A stretch of 64,000 nucleotides of DNA from Streptomyces paludis (GCF_003344965.1 NZ_CP031194.1:6386001-6450000), one strand, 5' to 3'; numbered from the stretch's first letter, positions 1 to 8,846 are shown. Program-made: numbers and translations. The notes: generated by a model from the sequence alone, not told the origin.

Positions 1-468
1 CGCGCCGCAGGCGTCCCGCTGCTGGTCCACCAGCCGAGGTACTCGATCTTCGACCGGCGGCCCGAGACCGGCGGGCTGCTCAAGCTCGCCGCAGAGGACG
101 GCTTCGGCCTCGTCGTCTACAGCCCGCTCGCCCAGGGACTGCTGACCGACAAGTACCTCGACGGCGCGATCCCCCAGGGGGCCCGGGCCCACAACAGCGC
201 CTTCCTCTCACCCGACGCGATCGACGACGGCTACCGCGAGCGGGCGAAGGCGCTCAACGAGATCGCCCGGGGGCGCGGACAGTCCCTGGCGCAGCTCGCG
301 TTGCAGTGGGTGCTGCGGCAGCCCCAGGTGACCAGCGCGATCATCGGCGCGAGTTCCACATGGCAGCTGGACCACAACGTCACCGCACTGGACTTCCCGC
401 CCCTGACCGAGGAGGAGCTGGCGCTCATCGATCGGTACGACGGCAGCGGGGCCGGCGCCGATGCCTGA
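1..468 (+). CDS. Aldo/keto reductase, C-terminal part (5' end outside window)
   Basis: The reading frame is open from the first base and ends in TGA, giving 155 residues. They match the C-terminal half of a (beta/alpha)8 NAD(P)H-dependent aldo/keto reductase: a YSPLAQGLLT strand-helix segment, a QLALQWVL helix, and an AIIGASS cofactor-binding stretch followed by the final LTEEELALID helix. The family reduces aldehydes and ketones in the cytoplasm; the substrate cannot be told from this fragment. The catalytic Asp-Tyr-Lys-His part lies outside the window. The stop codon overlaps the start of the flavin-dependent oxidoreductase downstream by 8 bases, so the gene is probably the first visible member of that operon. 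The last codons belong to a 30-bp tandem repeat that runs on into the next gene. Confidence 0.9.
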   Translation, partial: RAAGVPLLVHQPRYSIFDRRPETGGLLKLAAEDGFGLVVYSPLAQGLLTDKYLDGAIPQGARAHNSAFLSPDAIDDGYRERAKALNEIARGRGQSLAQLALQWVLRQPQVTSAIIGASSTWQLDHNVTALDFPPLTEEELALIDRYDGSGAGADA

Positions 469-558
469 GACGGCAACGGGACCGGCGCCCATCGCTGAGA
501 CGGCAGCGGGACCGGCGCCCACCGTTGAGACGGTGGCCGCGATCGGCGCCGGAGTGCC
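439..558 (+). repeat. 30-bp tandem repeat across a stop/start junction
   Basis: Three adjacent 30-base units (439-468, 469-498, 499-528) all begin GACGGCA and end in TGA. They differ at only a few positions, and a fourth, degraded unit begins at 529. Unit 1 is the end of the aldo/keto reductase gene including its stop. Units 2 and 3 are read in another frame as the N-terminal ten-residue repeats of the downstream oxidoreductase (ETATGPAPIA / ETAAGPAPTV). The pattern suggests slippage duplicated the stop region. Confidence 0.85.
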
Positions 559-1624
559 CGACGGCCGGCCCTTCCGGCTGGGCTTCCTGCTCCACCTGGA
601 CTCCGATCTCGCCCCCGCCGTGGCGTACCGCCAGGCCATCGACCTGTTCGTGGCCGCCGAGCGGCTGGGCTACGACTCGGGCTGGGTGATCCACCGCCAC
701 TTCCGCCAGGGCAACGAGCATGTCTCCTCACCGCTCGTCCTGCTCGCCGCGATCGCCGAGCACACCACCCGGATCCGGCTCGGCACCGGTGTGTTCGTCC
801 TGCCGCTCGCGGACCCGCTGGCCGTCGCCGAGGACGCGGCCGTACTGGACGGACTCAGCGGCGGGCGGCTCGAACTCGGCGTCGGATCGGGGCCGTTCCC
901 GACGGCCTGGGAGGCGTTCGGCCGCAGTGTGGAGGATCGGCACCGGCTGTTCGACGAGAGTGTGACAAGGCTGCACGAGATCCTCGAAGGCCGCCCGGTC
1001 AACAGCGCCGGTGAGGTGCTTCACCCCCCGGGCGCGGAGGTACGGCGACGGCTGTGGCAGGCGACCACCGGCGACCCGGCCCGGGCCGTCGGCGCGGCCG
1101 TCGCCGCCGCCCGCGCCGGTGACGGGCTCCAGCTCTCCCGGGCCGGCGACTGGGCCGGCCGGCAGAGCGCGCGCCGGCAGGCCGACATCGTCGCCGCGTA
1201 CCACGACGCCGCCACCGGCGCCGGGCACGAGCCGCGCGTCCAGATCTCGCGCGCGGTCTATCCCCACCCCGACCGGGCCGAGGCGGTCCGCGCCGTCACC
1301 CCCGGTGTGCGCCGCTGGCAGTCGTGGGCCGCGAAGGACCGCGACGCGGGCGGGCTGGACGTCCGGGAGTACCTGGAGCGGGACAGGTCACTGCTCGGAC
1401 CCCCCGAGGCACTCGCCGAATCCCTCGCCGCCGACCCGGCCCTCGCCCAAGTCACCGACCTGCTCGTCAGCTTCGTCCCCGGCGTACCCGACTTCGAGGA
1501 ACACCTGCGTCTGCTCACCGCCACGGCCCGGGATCTCGCGCCGCTGCTCGGGTGGTGTCCGCTCCAGGACAGCCGAACACACTCCCGCGCACACCGACCT
1601 TCCCAAGGGATCCCACCGCCATGA
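461..1624 (+). CDS. LLM-class (luciferase-like) flavin-dependent oxidoreductase
   Basis: A 387-residue protein of the bacterial luciferase-like TIM-barrel family, which uses FMNH2 or F420 to oxidise small organic molecules in the cytoplasm. The core starts near residue 37 (FRLGFLLHLD) and contains RLGTGVFVLPLADPLAVAEDAAVLDGLS-type barrel strands and a GRLELGVGSG phosphate-binding turn. The first ~30 residues are low-complexity and come from the tandem repeat, so GTG codons at 533 or 554 are possible true starts. The last ~22 residues after the normal LAPLLGW end look like read-through of non-conserved sequence. The stop overlaps the next start in ATGA. Substrate unknown; its position with a second monooxygenase and an importer suggests catabolism of an imported compound. 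Confidence 0.85.
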   Translation: MPETATGPAPIAETAAGPAPTVETVAAIGAGVPDGRPFRLGFLLHLDSDLAPAVAYRQAIDLFVAAERLGYDSGWVIHRHFRQGNEHVSSPLVLLAAIAEHTTRIRLGTGVFVLPLADPLAVAEDAAVLDGLSGGRLELGVGSGPFPTAWEAFGRSVEDRHRLFDESVTRLHEILEGRPVNSAGEVLHPPGAEVRRRLWQATTGDPARAVGAAVAAARAGDGLQLSRAGDWAGRQSARRQADIVAAYHDAATGAGHEPRVQISRAVYPHPDRAEAVRAVTPGVRRWQSWAAKDRDAGGLDVREYLERDRSLLGPPEALAESLAADPALAQVTDLLVSFVPGVPDFEEHLRLLTATARDLAPLLGWCPLQDSRTHSRAHRPSQGIPPP

Positions 1625-2964
1625 CGGGCTTTCACCTCCACCTCTCCCTGCTGACTCCCGGCCACTTCCGCCAGGCGTGGCGGCTGCCCCACGCCGATCC
1701 GCGGGCCCATCTGGACGTCGGCCACTTCGCGCGGCTCGCGAAGGCCGCCGAGGACGCCAGGATCGACGCGGTCTTCCTCGGTGACGGTCCCGCGCTGGGC
1801 GCCGGTATCGCGTACGGCCCGGACACCGGGCTGGACCCGCTGATCCTGCTGGCCCATCTCTCCGGCACCACGGACCGGCTCGGGTTCGTCATCACCAGCT
1901 CGACGACGTACAACTCGCCCTACAACCTGGCGCGCCGGTTCAACGCGCTGGACCATGTGAGCAGGGGCCGGGCCGCCGTCAACATCGTCACCACGGGAAC
2001 GACGGCCGCCGCCGCCAACTTCGGTCTGGACGAGCATCCGGACAAGGAGACGCGCTACCGCCGGGCCCACGAGTTCCTCGATGTGGTGACCCGGCTGTGG
2101 GACGCGTGGGAGCCGGACGCCCTCGTCGGGGACCGGGAGAGCGGCAGATACGCCGACCCGGAGCTGATCCACGACATCGACCACCACGGCGAGTTCTTCT
2201 CCGTACGCGGCCCCCTGCCCGTACCCGCGGGTCCGCAGGGCCGCCCCGTGATCGTCCAGGCCGGCGGCTCGGCGGGCGGGCTGGCACTCGCGGGCGAGTT
2301 CGCGGATGTCGTCTTCACCGTGGCCCAGACCCGGCCGAAGGCGGTGGCGTTCCGCGAGGACATCCGCCGGCGCGCCGAGGCCGCCGGACGCCACGCGGAC
2401 GATGTCAAGGTCTCGCTCGGTGTGGTCGTCCTGGTGGCCGGTACGGAGGAGGAGGCCCGGCGGCGGGAGCGGGAGCTGTACGGCACCCTCCCCGTGGAGC
2501 GGCTCGCCGCGGCCGTCACCGCCGGTCTCGGTCTGCCGGCCGGCGCGTTCGGGCCCGACGACCCCATCAGCCTCGCTGATCTGCCCGGAGAGACCGGGGA
2601 GGGCGCGTTCTCGGCCGGCTTCGCGGAGTCGACGCGCGCGCTGATCGCGGAGCGCCCCCGTACACCCCGGGAACTCGTCCAGCGCTCCGCGGGCGGAGCC
2701 GGTCACCGGCTTCTGGTCGGTTCCGCCGTACAGATCGCCGACGACCTGGAGGACTGGTTCCGGGCCGGCGCGGCGGACGGCTTCACCGTCATGCCCGCCG
2801 ACATCGCGGTCGACTTCGAGAACTTCACCCGGCTGGTGGTGCCGATCCTCCAGGAACGCGGACTGTTCCAGCGGGAGTACGGCGCCCCCACACTCCGCGA
2901 ACGTCTCGGGCTCCGCTGGCCGCGCCGGGCCCGCCCCGCCGAGCGGTCCCCTCAGCCGCGGTGA
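1621..2964 (+). CDS. NtaA/SnaA/DmoA-family FMN-dependent monooxygenase
   Basis: A 447-residue flavin monooxygenase of the NtaA/SnaA/DmoA group, the larger type of luciferase-like enzyme that uses FMNH2 from a partner reductase to oxygenate compounds such as nitrilotriacetate, dimethyl sulfide or other organosulfur and amine substrates. Family marks are the LGFVITSSTTYNSPYNLARR segment, the GRAAVNIVTTG strand, the RYRRAHEFLDV helix and the PVIVQAGGSAGG flavin-phosphate loop. The ATG at 1621 was chosen because it overlaps the upstream stop (ATGA) and starts exactly at the conserved N-terminus; the open frame continues upstream without homology. With the LLM enzyme before it and the dipeptide-type importer after it, a coupled uptake-and-oxidation role is inferred. 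The substrate is not predictable from sequence. Confidence 0.9.
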   Translation: MTGFHLHLSLLTPGHFRQAWRLPHADPRAHLDVGHFARLAKAAEDARIDAVFLGDGPALGAGIAYGPDTGLDPLILLAHLSGTTDRLGFVITSSTTYNSPYNLARRFNALDHVSRGRAAVNIVTTGTTAAAANFGLDEHPDKETRYRRAHEFLDVVTRLWDAWEPDALVGDRESGRYADPELIHDIDHHGEFFSVRGPLPVPAGPQGRPVIVQAGGSAGGLALAGEFADVVFTVAQTRPKAVAFREDIRRRAEAAGRHADDVKVSLGVVVLVAGTEEEARRRERELYGTLPVERLAAAVTAGLGLPAGAFGPDDPISLADLPGETGEGAFSAGFAESTRALIAERPRTPRELVQRSAGGAGHRLLVGSAVQIADDLEDWFRAGAADGFTVMPADIAVDFENFTRLVVPILQERGLFQREYGAPTLRERLGLRWPRRARPAERSPQPR

Positions 2965-3029
2965 GCGGCGCCGCCGGCCGTCACCCCCGTACACCCCCAG
3001 CAGCCAAACCCTCACCCCAAGGAGAAGCG

Positions 3030-4745
3030 ATGTCCGACCTTCGCACCACCATCGAACAGGCAGAGCCCAGACGCGGAAGGTGGCCCTGGATCGCGGGCGG
3101 CGTCGCCGTCCTCCTCATCGCCGCGAGCGGCTTCGCCCTCACCCGGGGGGACGACTCCGCCGACCGCGCCGCCGGTGACGGCTCCCCCGTACGCGGTGGC
3201 ACACTGCGCTTCGCGCTGATCGACTACCAGCGCAGCCCGGATCCCCAATGGGGCACCAACTACGCGGAGTCGCTCATCGGTGACAACATCACCGACCGGC
3301 TGACATGGCAGGACCCCGACACCGGCGAGATCACACCGTGGCTGGCGACGTCGTGGGAGTACAACAAGGACCTGACCGAGTTCACGTTCCATCTGCGCAC
3401 GGACGTCACCTTCAGCGACGGCACCCCGTTCAACTCCGCCGCGGTCAAGGCCAATCTCGACCAGTACGTACGCGGCGACGAGAAGCTCGGCATCCTTCCC
3501 AACGGCGCGACTCTGCTTCCCGGTTACGTCGAGACGCGGACCCCGGACGACCACACGGCCGTCATCCGCTTCGAGAAGCCGCTCGCGAGCTTCCTCCAGG
3601 CGTCGTCCTTCACCGCCAACGCCGGGCCCGGATTCCTGTCGCTGTCGACACTGAAGCTGAGCGCGAAGGAGCGGACGGACGCCACAAAGGTGATCGGCAC
3701 CGGACCGTTCGTCTACGAGTCGTGGAAACCCCAGGTCAGCACCGTCCTCGTCAAGCGCAAGGGCTACACGTGGTCCCCGCCCGCGCTGAAGCACAAGGGC
3801 GAGGCGTATCTCAACAAGATCGTCTTCAATACGATCCCGGAGGCCAGCGTCCGCACCGGCTCCCTGGAGTCCGGCGCGCTCGACGCCACGCTCGACGTGG
3901 GCACCACGGACGAGAAGGCGCTCTCCGGTCAGGGATTCAAGATCATCCACAGGGCCGTGTCCGGCACCGCCATCCTCTTCAACTTCAACTCCCAGCTCTT
4001 CCCCACCAATGACATCGCGGTCCGCAGGGCGATCCAGCTCGGCTGGGACCGGGAGGCGCTCAAGAAGACGGTCCTCACCGACTCCTACTCGGTGGGCACC
4101 TCGGTCCTGGAACCGTCGGTCCAGGGATACGAGGACTACAGCGGCTCGGTCCTCACGTACGACCCGGAGAAGGCCGAGCGGCTCCTTGAGGAGGCCGGCT
4201 GGAAGAAGGGCCCGGACGGAATCCGCGTCAAGGGCGGCAAGAAGCTCGTGGTCAAACTGCTCGGCATCAACAACCTCGTGGTGAACAAGCCGGCGTACGA
4301 GTCGGTCCAGCAGGACCTGAAGAAGATCGGCGTCGACCTGGAACTCACCGTCGTCCCGATCCCGGACTACGCGGCCAACCTGGCCAAGGCGAAGACCGGC
4401 TGGAACGTCACCGCGGCCAACCGTTCGCGCAACGATCCGGCGGTCCTCAACCTCCAGTACAGCCCACTGCTCGGCAACGCCTCCTTCCTCACCGAGGACT
4501 CGGCCGGCATCGACGTCAACGAGGTGACAAAGACCCTGGGCAAGCTGGAACTCACCCTGGAACCGGCCGCGCGCAAGCGGTACGCCAAGGCGGCGCAGGA
4601 CCTGCTGGTCGAGAAGTACGCGCTGGTGAACCCGGTGTACAACCCCGCGCAGGTGATCGCCCAGGCGGACCACGTCCACGGGATCATCTTCGACGCCCAG
4701 TCCCGCAACCACTTCGTGGACACCTGGAAGAGCGACGGGAAGTGA
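3030..4745 (+). CDS. ABC transporter substrate-binding protein, peptide/nickel family 5
   Basis: A 571-residue extracytoplasmic solute-binding protein of family 5 (DppA/OppA/NikA type), which delivers ligand to the two permeases encoded next. A hydrophobic segment at about residues 19-38 acts as signal or anchor; no lipobox cysteine is present, so it may be secreted or N-terminally anchored rather than a lipoprotein. The mature part begins with the typical GGTLRFALIDYQRSPDPQ strand and continues with FTFHLRTDVTFSDGTPFNSAAVKAN, IGTGPFVYESW and a late AERLLEEAGW motif. The ATG at 3030 is preceded by an AAGGAG ribosome site six bases upstream, which decides against an in-frame start at 2961. Ligand unknown. 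Confidence 0.92.
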   Translation: MSDLRTTIEQAEPRRGRWPWIAGGVAVLLIAASGFALTRGDDSADRAAGDGSPVRGGTLRFALIDYQRSPDPQWGTNYAESLIGDNITDRLTWQDPDTGEITPWLATSWEYNKDLTEFTFHLRTDVTFSDGTPFNSAAVKANLDQYVRGDEKLGILPNGATLLPGYVETRTPDDHTAVIRFEKPLASFLQASSFTANAGPGFLSLSTLKLSAKERTDATKVIGTGPFVYESWKPQVSTVLVKRKGYTWSPPALKHKGEAYLNKIVFNTIPEASVRTGSLESGALDATLDVGTTDEKALSGQGFKIIHRAVSGTAILFNFNSQLFPTNDIAVRRAIQLGWDREALKKTVLTDSYSVGTSVLEPSVQGYEDYSGSVLTYDPEKAERLLEEAGWKKGPDGIRVKGGKKLVVKLLGINNLVVNKPAYESVQQDLKKIGVDLELTVVPIPDYAANLAKAKTGWNVTAANRSRNDPAVLNLQYSPLLGNASFLTEDSAGIDVNEVTKTLGKLELTLEPAARKRYAKAAQDLLVEKYALVNPVYNPAQVIAQADHVHGIIFDAQSRNHFVDTWKSDGK

Positions 4746-4815
4746 CGGTCCGGGGGCCCGCCGCGCCCGCCGCGGCGGCTCCCCCGCCCACCGTCCCCCT
4801 CATGGAAGGAACGTC

Positions 4816-5775
4816 GTGCCGCGCTATCTCGCGCTGAAGGTCGGACGGGCCCTGTTCGTGGTCTGGGCCGCGTTCACCCTGACCTTCGTCCTCCTCTTCG
4901 TCCTGCCCGCCAACCCGGTGGATCTGCTCTTCGACCCCGCCGAACTCAACACCATCACACCGGAGGTCCGCGAGAAGGTGGCGGAGGGCTACGGCTTCGA
5001 CAAGCCGGTGCTCCTCCAGTACCTCACCCGGCTGGGACACGCGCTGACCGGCGACTTCGGCAACTCGGTCCAGTCGGGCCGCTCGGTCACCGCCACCATC
5101 CTCGACGTACTGCCGAGCACCCTCGTCCTCGCGTGCGGCGCCCTCGTCCTGGCCCTGCTCCTCTCCTTCGTGATCGCGCTCGTCGCGACCGCGACCCGCC
5201 GGACATGGCTGCGCGACCTCGTCGAGGCACTGCCCTCGGGCGCGGTCTCGGTGCCGGTGTTCCTCTCCGGGATCCTGGTGCTCCAGATCTTCTCGTTCCG
5301 GCTGGGCTGGTTCCCCGCCTTCGGCGACAGCGGCGCGAAGAGCCTCGTCCTGCCCGTGATCACCCTGGCCGTCCCGGTGGCGGGCCCCATCGCACAGCTC
5401 CTCGTCCGCAGCTTCGCCACCGAGTTCGGCTCCGGTTACGTCACCACCAGCTGGGCCAAGGGGGCCACCCGCGGCGGCATCATCGTCCGTGACGTCTTCC
5501 GCAACGCCGGTCTCCCGGCGCTCACCATCGCCGGCATCACGTTCGGCAATCTGATCGCCGGGTCGGTCATCACCGAGACCGTCTTCGCCCGCCAGGGCAT
5601 CGGCCGGATGACCCAGGCCGCGATCAACACCCTGGACGTCCCGCTGGTGCAGGGCATCGTGGTGCTCGTGGCGGCCAGCTTCGCGCTGATCAACCTGATC
5701 GTCGACCTGATCTACCCCCTGCTGGATCCGCGGCTGCGGGCCACGCTCGCCGTCGGCACCCCCCAGGCGGCCTGA
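4816..5775 (+). CDS. ABC transporter permease, DppB/OppB type
   Basis: A 319-residue integral membrane permease of the binding-protein-dependent peptide/nickel importer family, with about six transmembrane helices. The N-terminus has the family's first helix (FVVWAAFTLTFVLLFVLPANP) and the EKVAEGYGFDKPVLLQYLTRLGHALTGDFGNSV periplasmic segment. The cytoplasmic coupling helix lies around KGATRGGIIVRDVFRNAGLPAL. GTG start at 4816 with GGAAGGA about six bases upstream. It lies 70 bases after the binding protein and 11 before the partner permease, with which it should form the channel. Confidence 0.93.
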   Translation: MPRYLALKVGRALFVVWAAFTLTFVLLFVLPANPVDLLFDPAELNTITPEVREKVAEGYGFDKPVLLQYLTRLGHALTGDFGNSVQSGRSVTATILDVLPSTLVLACGALVLALLLSFVIALVATATRRTWLRDLVEALPSGAVSVPVFLSGILVLQIFSFRLGWFPAFGDSGAKSLVLPVITLAVPVAGPIAQLLVRSFATEFGSGYVTTSWAKGATRGGIIVRDVFRNAGLPALTIAGITFGNLIAGSVITETVFARQGIGRMTQAAINTLDVPLVQGIVVLVAASFALINLIVDLIYPLLDPRLRATLAVGTPQAA

Positions 5776-5786
5776 GGAGAAACGTG

Positions 5787-6689
5787 ATGACCGCCCCACT
5801 CGACCTACTCGCCGCGCCCGCCGCGCCCGCCAGGACCGCCCTGCCCGGCCGCCCCGGCCGCGCCCGCCCGCTCGCCGGACGCCTCGGCTCACTCGCCCGG
5901 CAGCCGGTCCTCGTCCTGTCGTGGATCATCGTGCTGCTCGTGATCGGCTGGGCCGTCGCCCCCGGCCTGTTCACCTCGTACAGCCCCTATGAGGGCGACT
6001 CCGCCGCGAGCTTCGCACCGCCGGGCGCGGAGCACTGGTTCGGTACGGACCGGCTCGGCCGGGACCTGTACGCGCGCAGTGTGTACGGCGCGCACACGAC
6101 CCTGACCGCGACACTGCTGGCCGTTCTCATCGCCTTCGGCATCGGTACGGCCGTCGGACTGGTCGCCGGCTTCAGCGGGGGGACCACCGACACCGTCATC
6201 ATGCGGCTGGTCGATGTGTTCCTGGCGATCCCCAGCCTGCTGCTCGCGATGGTGGTGGTCTCCGTCCTCGGCTACTCCACGCAGAACATCGCGCTGGCCG
6301 TCGGCATCTCCTCGATCGCGTCGTTCGCGCGGGTGATGCGGGCCCAGGTGCTCGCCGTCGTGACCCAGGACTATGTCAGGGCGGCCTACGGCCTCGGCGG
6401 CGGCCGGCTCGGTGTGATGCTCCGGCATGTCGTACCCAACTCGCTCAACTCCGTGGTCGCGCTGGCGGCGCTCGAAGTCGGTTCGGCCGTGCTCGCCGTC
6501 GCCTCGCTCGGCTTCCTCGGGTACGGGGCACCGCCGCCGCAGCCCGAGTGGGGCCTGCTGGTGGCCGAGGGCCGTGACTACGTCGCGGTGTACCCCTGGG
6601 CCTCGATCATGCCGGGCCTGGCGCTCGCGCTGGTCGTGATCGCCACCCACCGCATCAGCACCTCGTACCGGAAGGACCACCGGCCATGA
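5787..6689 (+). CDS. ABC transporter permease, DppC/OppC type
   Basis: A 300-residue permease and partner of the DppB-type protein. It has the N-terminal helix and the PPGAEHWFGTDRLGRDLYARSVYGA motif typical of DppC/OppC proteins, and the inner-membrane coupling region YVRAAYGLGGGRLGVMLRHVVPN. The ribosome site AGGAGA at 5775-5780 fits ATG 5787 (six-base spacing) better than the adjacent in-frame GTG 5784. The Ala/Pro/Arg-rich first 30 residues are not conserved. The stop overlaps the ATPase start in ATGA, so the two are translationally coupled. Confidence 0.92.
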   Translation: MTAPLDLLAAPAAPARTALPGRPGRARPLAGRLGSLARQPVLVLSWIIVLLVIGWAVAPGLFTSYSPYEGDSAASFAPPGAEHWFGTDRLGRDLYARSVYGAHTTLTATLLAVLIAFGIGTAVGLVAGFSGGTTDTVIMRLVDVFLAIPSLLLAMVVVSVLGYSTQNIALAVGISSIASFARVMRAQVLAVVTQDYVRAAYGLGGGRLGVMLRHVVPNSLNSVVALAALEVGSAVLAVASLGFLGYGAPPPQPEWGLLVAEGRDYVAVYPWASIMPGLALALVVIATHRISTSYRKDHRP

Positions 6690-8359
6690 CGGACACTCCC
6701 GAGGAGCGGCCGGACCCACTGCTGCGGATCACCGGCCTCACGGTCGGCTACCGGACGGGCCGCCGCCGCTGGACCCCGGCCGTCCGGGGAGCCGAACTCC
6801 ACGTGGACCCGGGCGAGTTCGTCTCGCTGGTGGGGGAGTCCGGCTCGGGCAAGACCACCCTGGTGCAGGGAGCGCTCGGCCTGCTGCCGGCCGCCGCGCG
6901 GATCCAGGCCGGCTCGATCGCCTACTCCGGTGTCGATGTCACCGGCTGGAACGACCGGCGCATGGCGCTCGTACGGGGCAACTACGTGGGCTTCGTCCCG
7001 CAGGACCCCAACACCTCGCTCAACCCGGTGAAGCGGATCGGCCAGCAGGTGATCGAGGCCGTCCGGTTCAACGAACCCGAACCCCGGGACGCGGCACACC
7101 ACAGGGAGGCCGCGCTGGAGAGCCTGCGCGCGGCGGGTCTCCAGGACGCCGGCCGGGTCTTCCACCAGTACCCCCACGAGCTGAGCGGCGGTATGAAGCA
7201 GCGCGCGCTCATCGCGATCGCGCTGGCGGGCAAACCGAAGATCATCGTGGCCGACGAGCCCACCAGCGCGCTCGACGTCACCGTCCAGAAAGTGATCCTC
7301 GACCACCTGGCGGGTCTCCGTGCCGAACTCGGCATCGGCCTTCTCCTGGTCACCCACGACCTGGGCGTGGCACTGGACCGTTCGGACCGGATCCTGGTCA
7401 TGCAAGGCGGGCGGATCGTGGAGGAGGGCCCGGTCCGCCGGATCCTGGAACACACCACACACGACTACACCCGCCGGCTGCTCGACGCGGCCCCCACCCG
7501 CCACACCGGCCGGCTGGAACCCACCTCCGGCCCCCGGACGGTCCCCACCGCGACACCGCCGGTGCTGCGGGCACAGGCCCTCACCAAGACCTACCGGCTG
7601 CGCGGCGGCCGGGGCCCCAACCGGGAACTGCGCGCGCTGGACGGCGCCGATCTCGTCGTACGCAAGGGCACCACGCACGCGATCGTCGGAGAGTCCGGCG
7701 CGGGCAAATCGACCCTGGCGAGCATCCTGGTCCGCTTCGCCTCCGCCGACAGCGGCACCGTACACATCGGCGACCGGGAGCTGACCGGCCTCGGCCGCCG
7801 TCAACTGCGCGACATCCGCCGGGACCTGCAATTCGTCTTCCAGAACCCGTTCACCTCGCTCGACCCGCGCTTCACGGTCGGCAGGCTCATCGCGGAGCCC
7901 CTGCGGGCCTTCGACCTGGCGCCCGGCAGACAGGAACGCACGGCGCGGGTGGTCGAGTTGCTCAAGGCGGTGGCACTGGACGAGAGCCATCTCCACCGGC
8001 TCCCCGGCGAACTCTCCGGCGGCCAGCGGCAGCGGGTCGCCATCGCCCGGGCCCTCGCCCTCAACCCCGAGATCCTCGTCCTCGACGAGGCGGTCAGCGC
8101 GCTCGACGTCTCCGTCCAGGCACAGATCCTGCAACTACTGGTCGATCTCCAGGCCGAATTCGGCCTCAGCTACGTCTTCGTGACCCACGATCTCGGCGTC
8201 GTACGCCTGATCGCCGACGACGTGACGGTGATGAGGCGCGGCACCGTGGTCGAGCACGGCCCGGCCGAACAGGTGCTCAACTCCCCGCGGCACCCGTACA
8301 CCCGCGAACTGCTGGAGGCCGTCCCGGGAACCCGGCCCACCGCCGCCGTCGCCAACTGA
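6686..8359 (+). CDS. Dual-domain ABC transporter ATPase (DppD-DppF fusion)
   Basis: A 557-residue cytoplasmic ATPase carrying both nucleotide-binding domains of a peptide/nickel-type importer on one chain. Domain 1 has Walker A GESGSGKTT at residues 50-58, signature LSGG near 167 and Walker B IIVADEPTSALD. Domain 2 has Walker A GESGAGKST near 335, LSGGQRQR near 441 and ILVLDEAVSALD. Each domain ends in the oligopeptide-type C-terminal extension (HDYTRRLLDA and HPYTRELLEAVPG). Such fusions are well known in Actinobacteria; they replace separate DppD and DppF subunits. It closes the operon starting with the aldo/keto reductase and completes the importer. Confidence 0.94.
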   Translation: MTDTPEERPDPLLRITGLTVGYRTGRRRWTPAVRGAELHVDPGEFVSLVGESGSGKTTLVQGALGLLPAAARIQAGSIAYSGVDVTGWNDRRMALVRGNYVGFVPQDPNTSLNPVKRIGQQVIEAVRFNEPEPRDAAHHREAALESLRAAGLQDAGRVFHQYPHELSGGMKQRALIAIALAGKPKIIVADEPTSALDVTVQKVILDHLAGLRAELGIGLLLVTHDLGVALDRSDRILVMQGGRIVEEGPVRRILEHTTHDYTRRLLDAAPTRHTGRLEPTSGPRTVPTATPPVLRAQALTKTYRLRGGRGPNRELRALDGADLVVRKGTTHAIVGESGAGKSTLASILVRFASADSGTVHIGDRELTGLGRRQLRDIRRDLQFVFQNPFTSLDPRFTVGRLIAEPLRAFDLAPGRQERTARVVELLKAVALDESHLHRLPGELSGGQRQRVAIARALALNPEILVLDEAVSALDVSVQAQILQLLVDLQAEFGLSYVFVTHDLGVVRLIADDVTVMRRGTVVEHGPAEQVLNSPRHPYTRELLEAVPGTRPTAAVAN

Positions 8360-8460
8360 GGGGAGGCGGCGGGGCGGAGCCCGGGGCCGGGGGTCCACCA
8401 GTCGGTGAACCCCAGGTTCAACCGGTCGCCGCTGTCGGCGCCCCACCCCCGGCGAACAGC

Positions 8461-8832
8461 ATGGACGGCATGAGGAATCTTCCCGTACGCATGGCTCGTT
8501 GGAGCGCCGGCCACCCCTGGCAGGGGATAGTCGGCTGGTTCGTGTTCGTCGTCCTGTGCCTCGGGCCCACGATAGAGATCGTCGGCGAGGCGAGCGACGG
8601 CCGCCAGGGCGTCGCCCTCGTCGAGCGGCTCGCCCCCGATGTGGCCCTCCTCGACCTGCGCATGCCGGTGCTCGACGGCGTGGCCGCCGCCACTGAGATC
8701 GGCCGCCGCCTGATCATCGGCGAAGCCACAGTGAAGACACACCTCCTGCGGGTCTTCGCGAAACTCGACGTCAACGACCGCACCCGAGCCGTAGTAGCAG
8801 CCCTCGACCGCGGCCTCCTCCCCCGCCCCTGA
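8461..8832 (+). pseudogene. Chimeric remnant: MMPL transporter N-terminus fused to deleted LuxR-type response regulator
   Basis: This open frame of 123 codons is made of three pieces of unrelated proteins. Residues 1-34 (MARWSAGHPW then GIVGWFVFVVLCLG) look like the cytoplasmic start and first membrane helix of an MMPL/RND transporter. Residues 37-79 are the middle of a NarL-type receiver (EIVGEASDGRQG, VALLDLRMPVLDGV; phospho-acceptor Asp 65) without its acidic pocket. Residues 80-123 are the last half of a LuxR DNA-binding domain (IGEATVKTHLLRVFAKL, NDRTRAVVAAL) without its first helices. Two in-frame deletions would explain it. No good ribosome site precedes the ATG. Neither receiver nor HTH is complete, so function is unlikely, although the frame has stayed open. 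Confidence 0.8.
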
Positions 8833-8846
8833 CCTCCGCCCCAAGA

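Noticed and set aside
1258..4712. Long minus-strand frames opposite the monooxygenase and binding protein
   Set aside because: Composition is typical of antisense to high-GC genes and no domain is visible; the + strand genes have clear motifs and ribosome sites.
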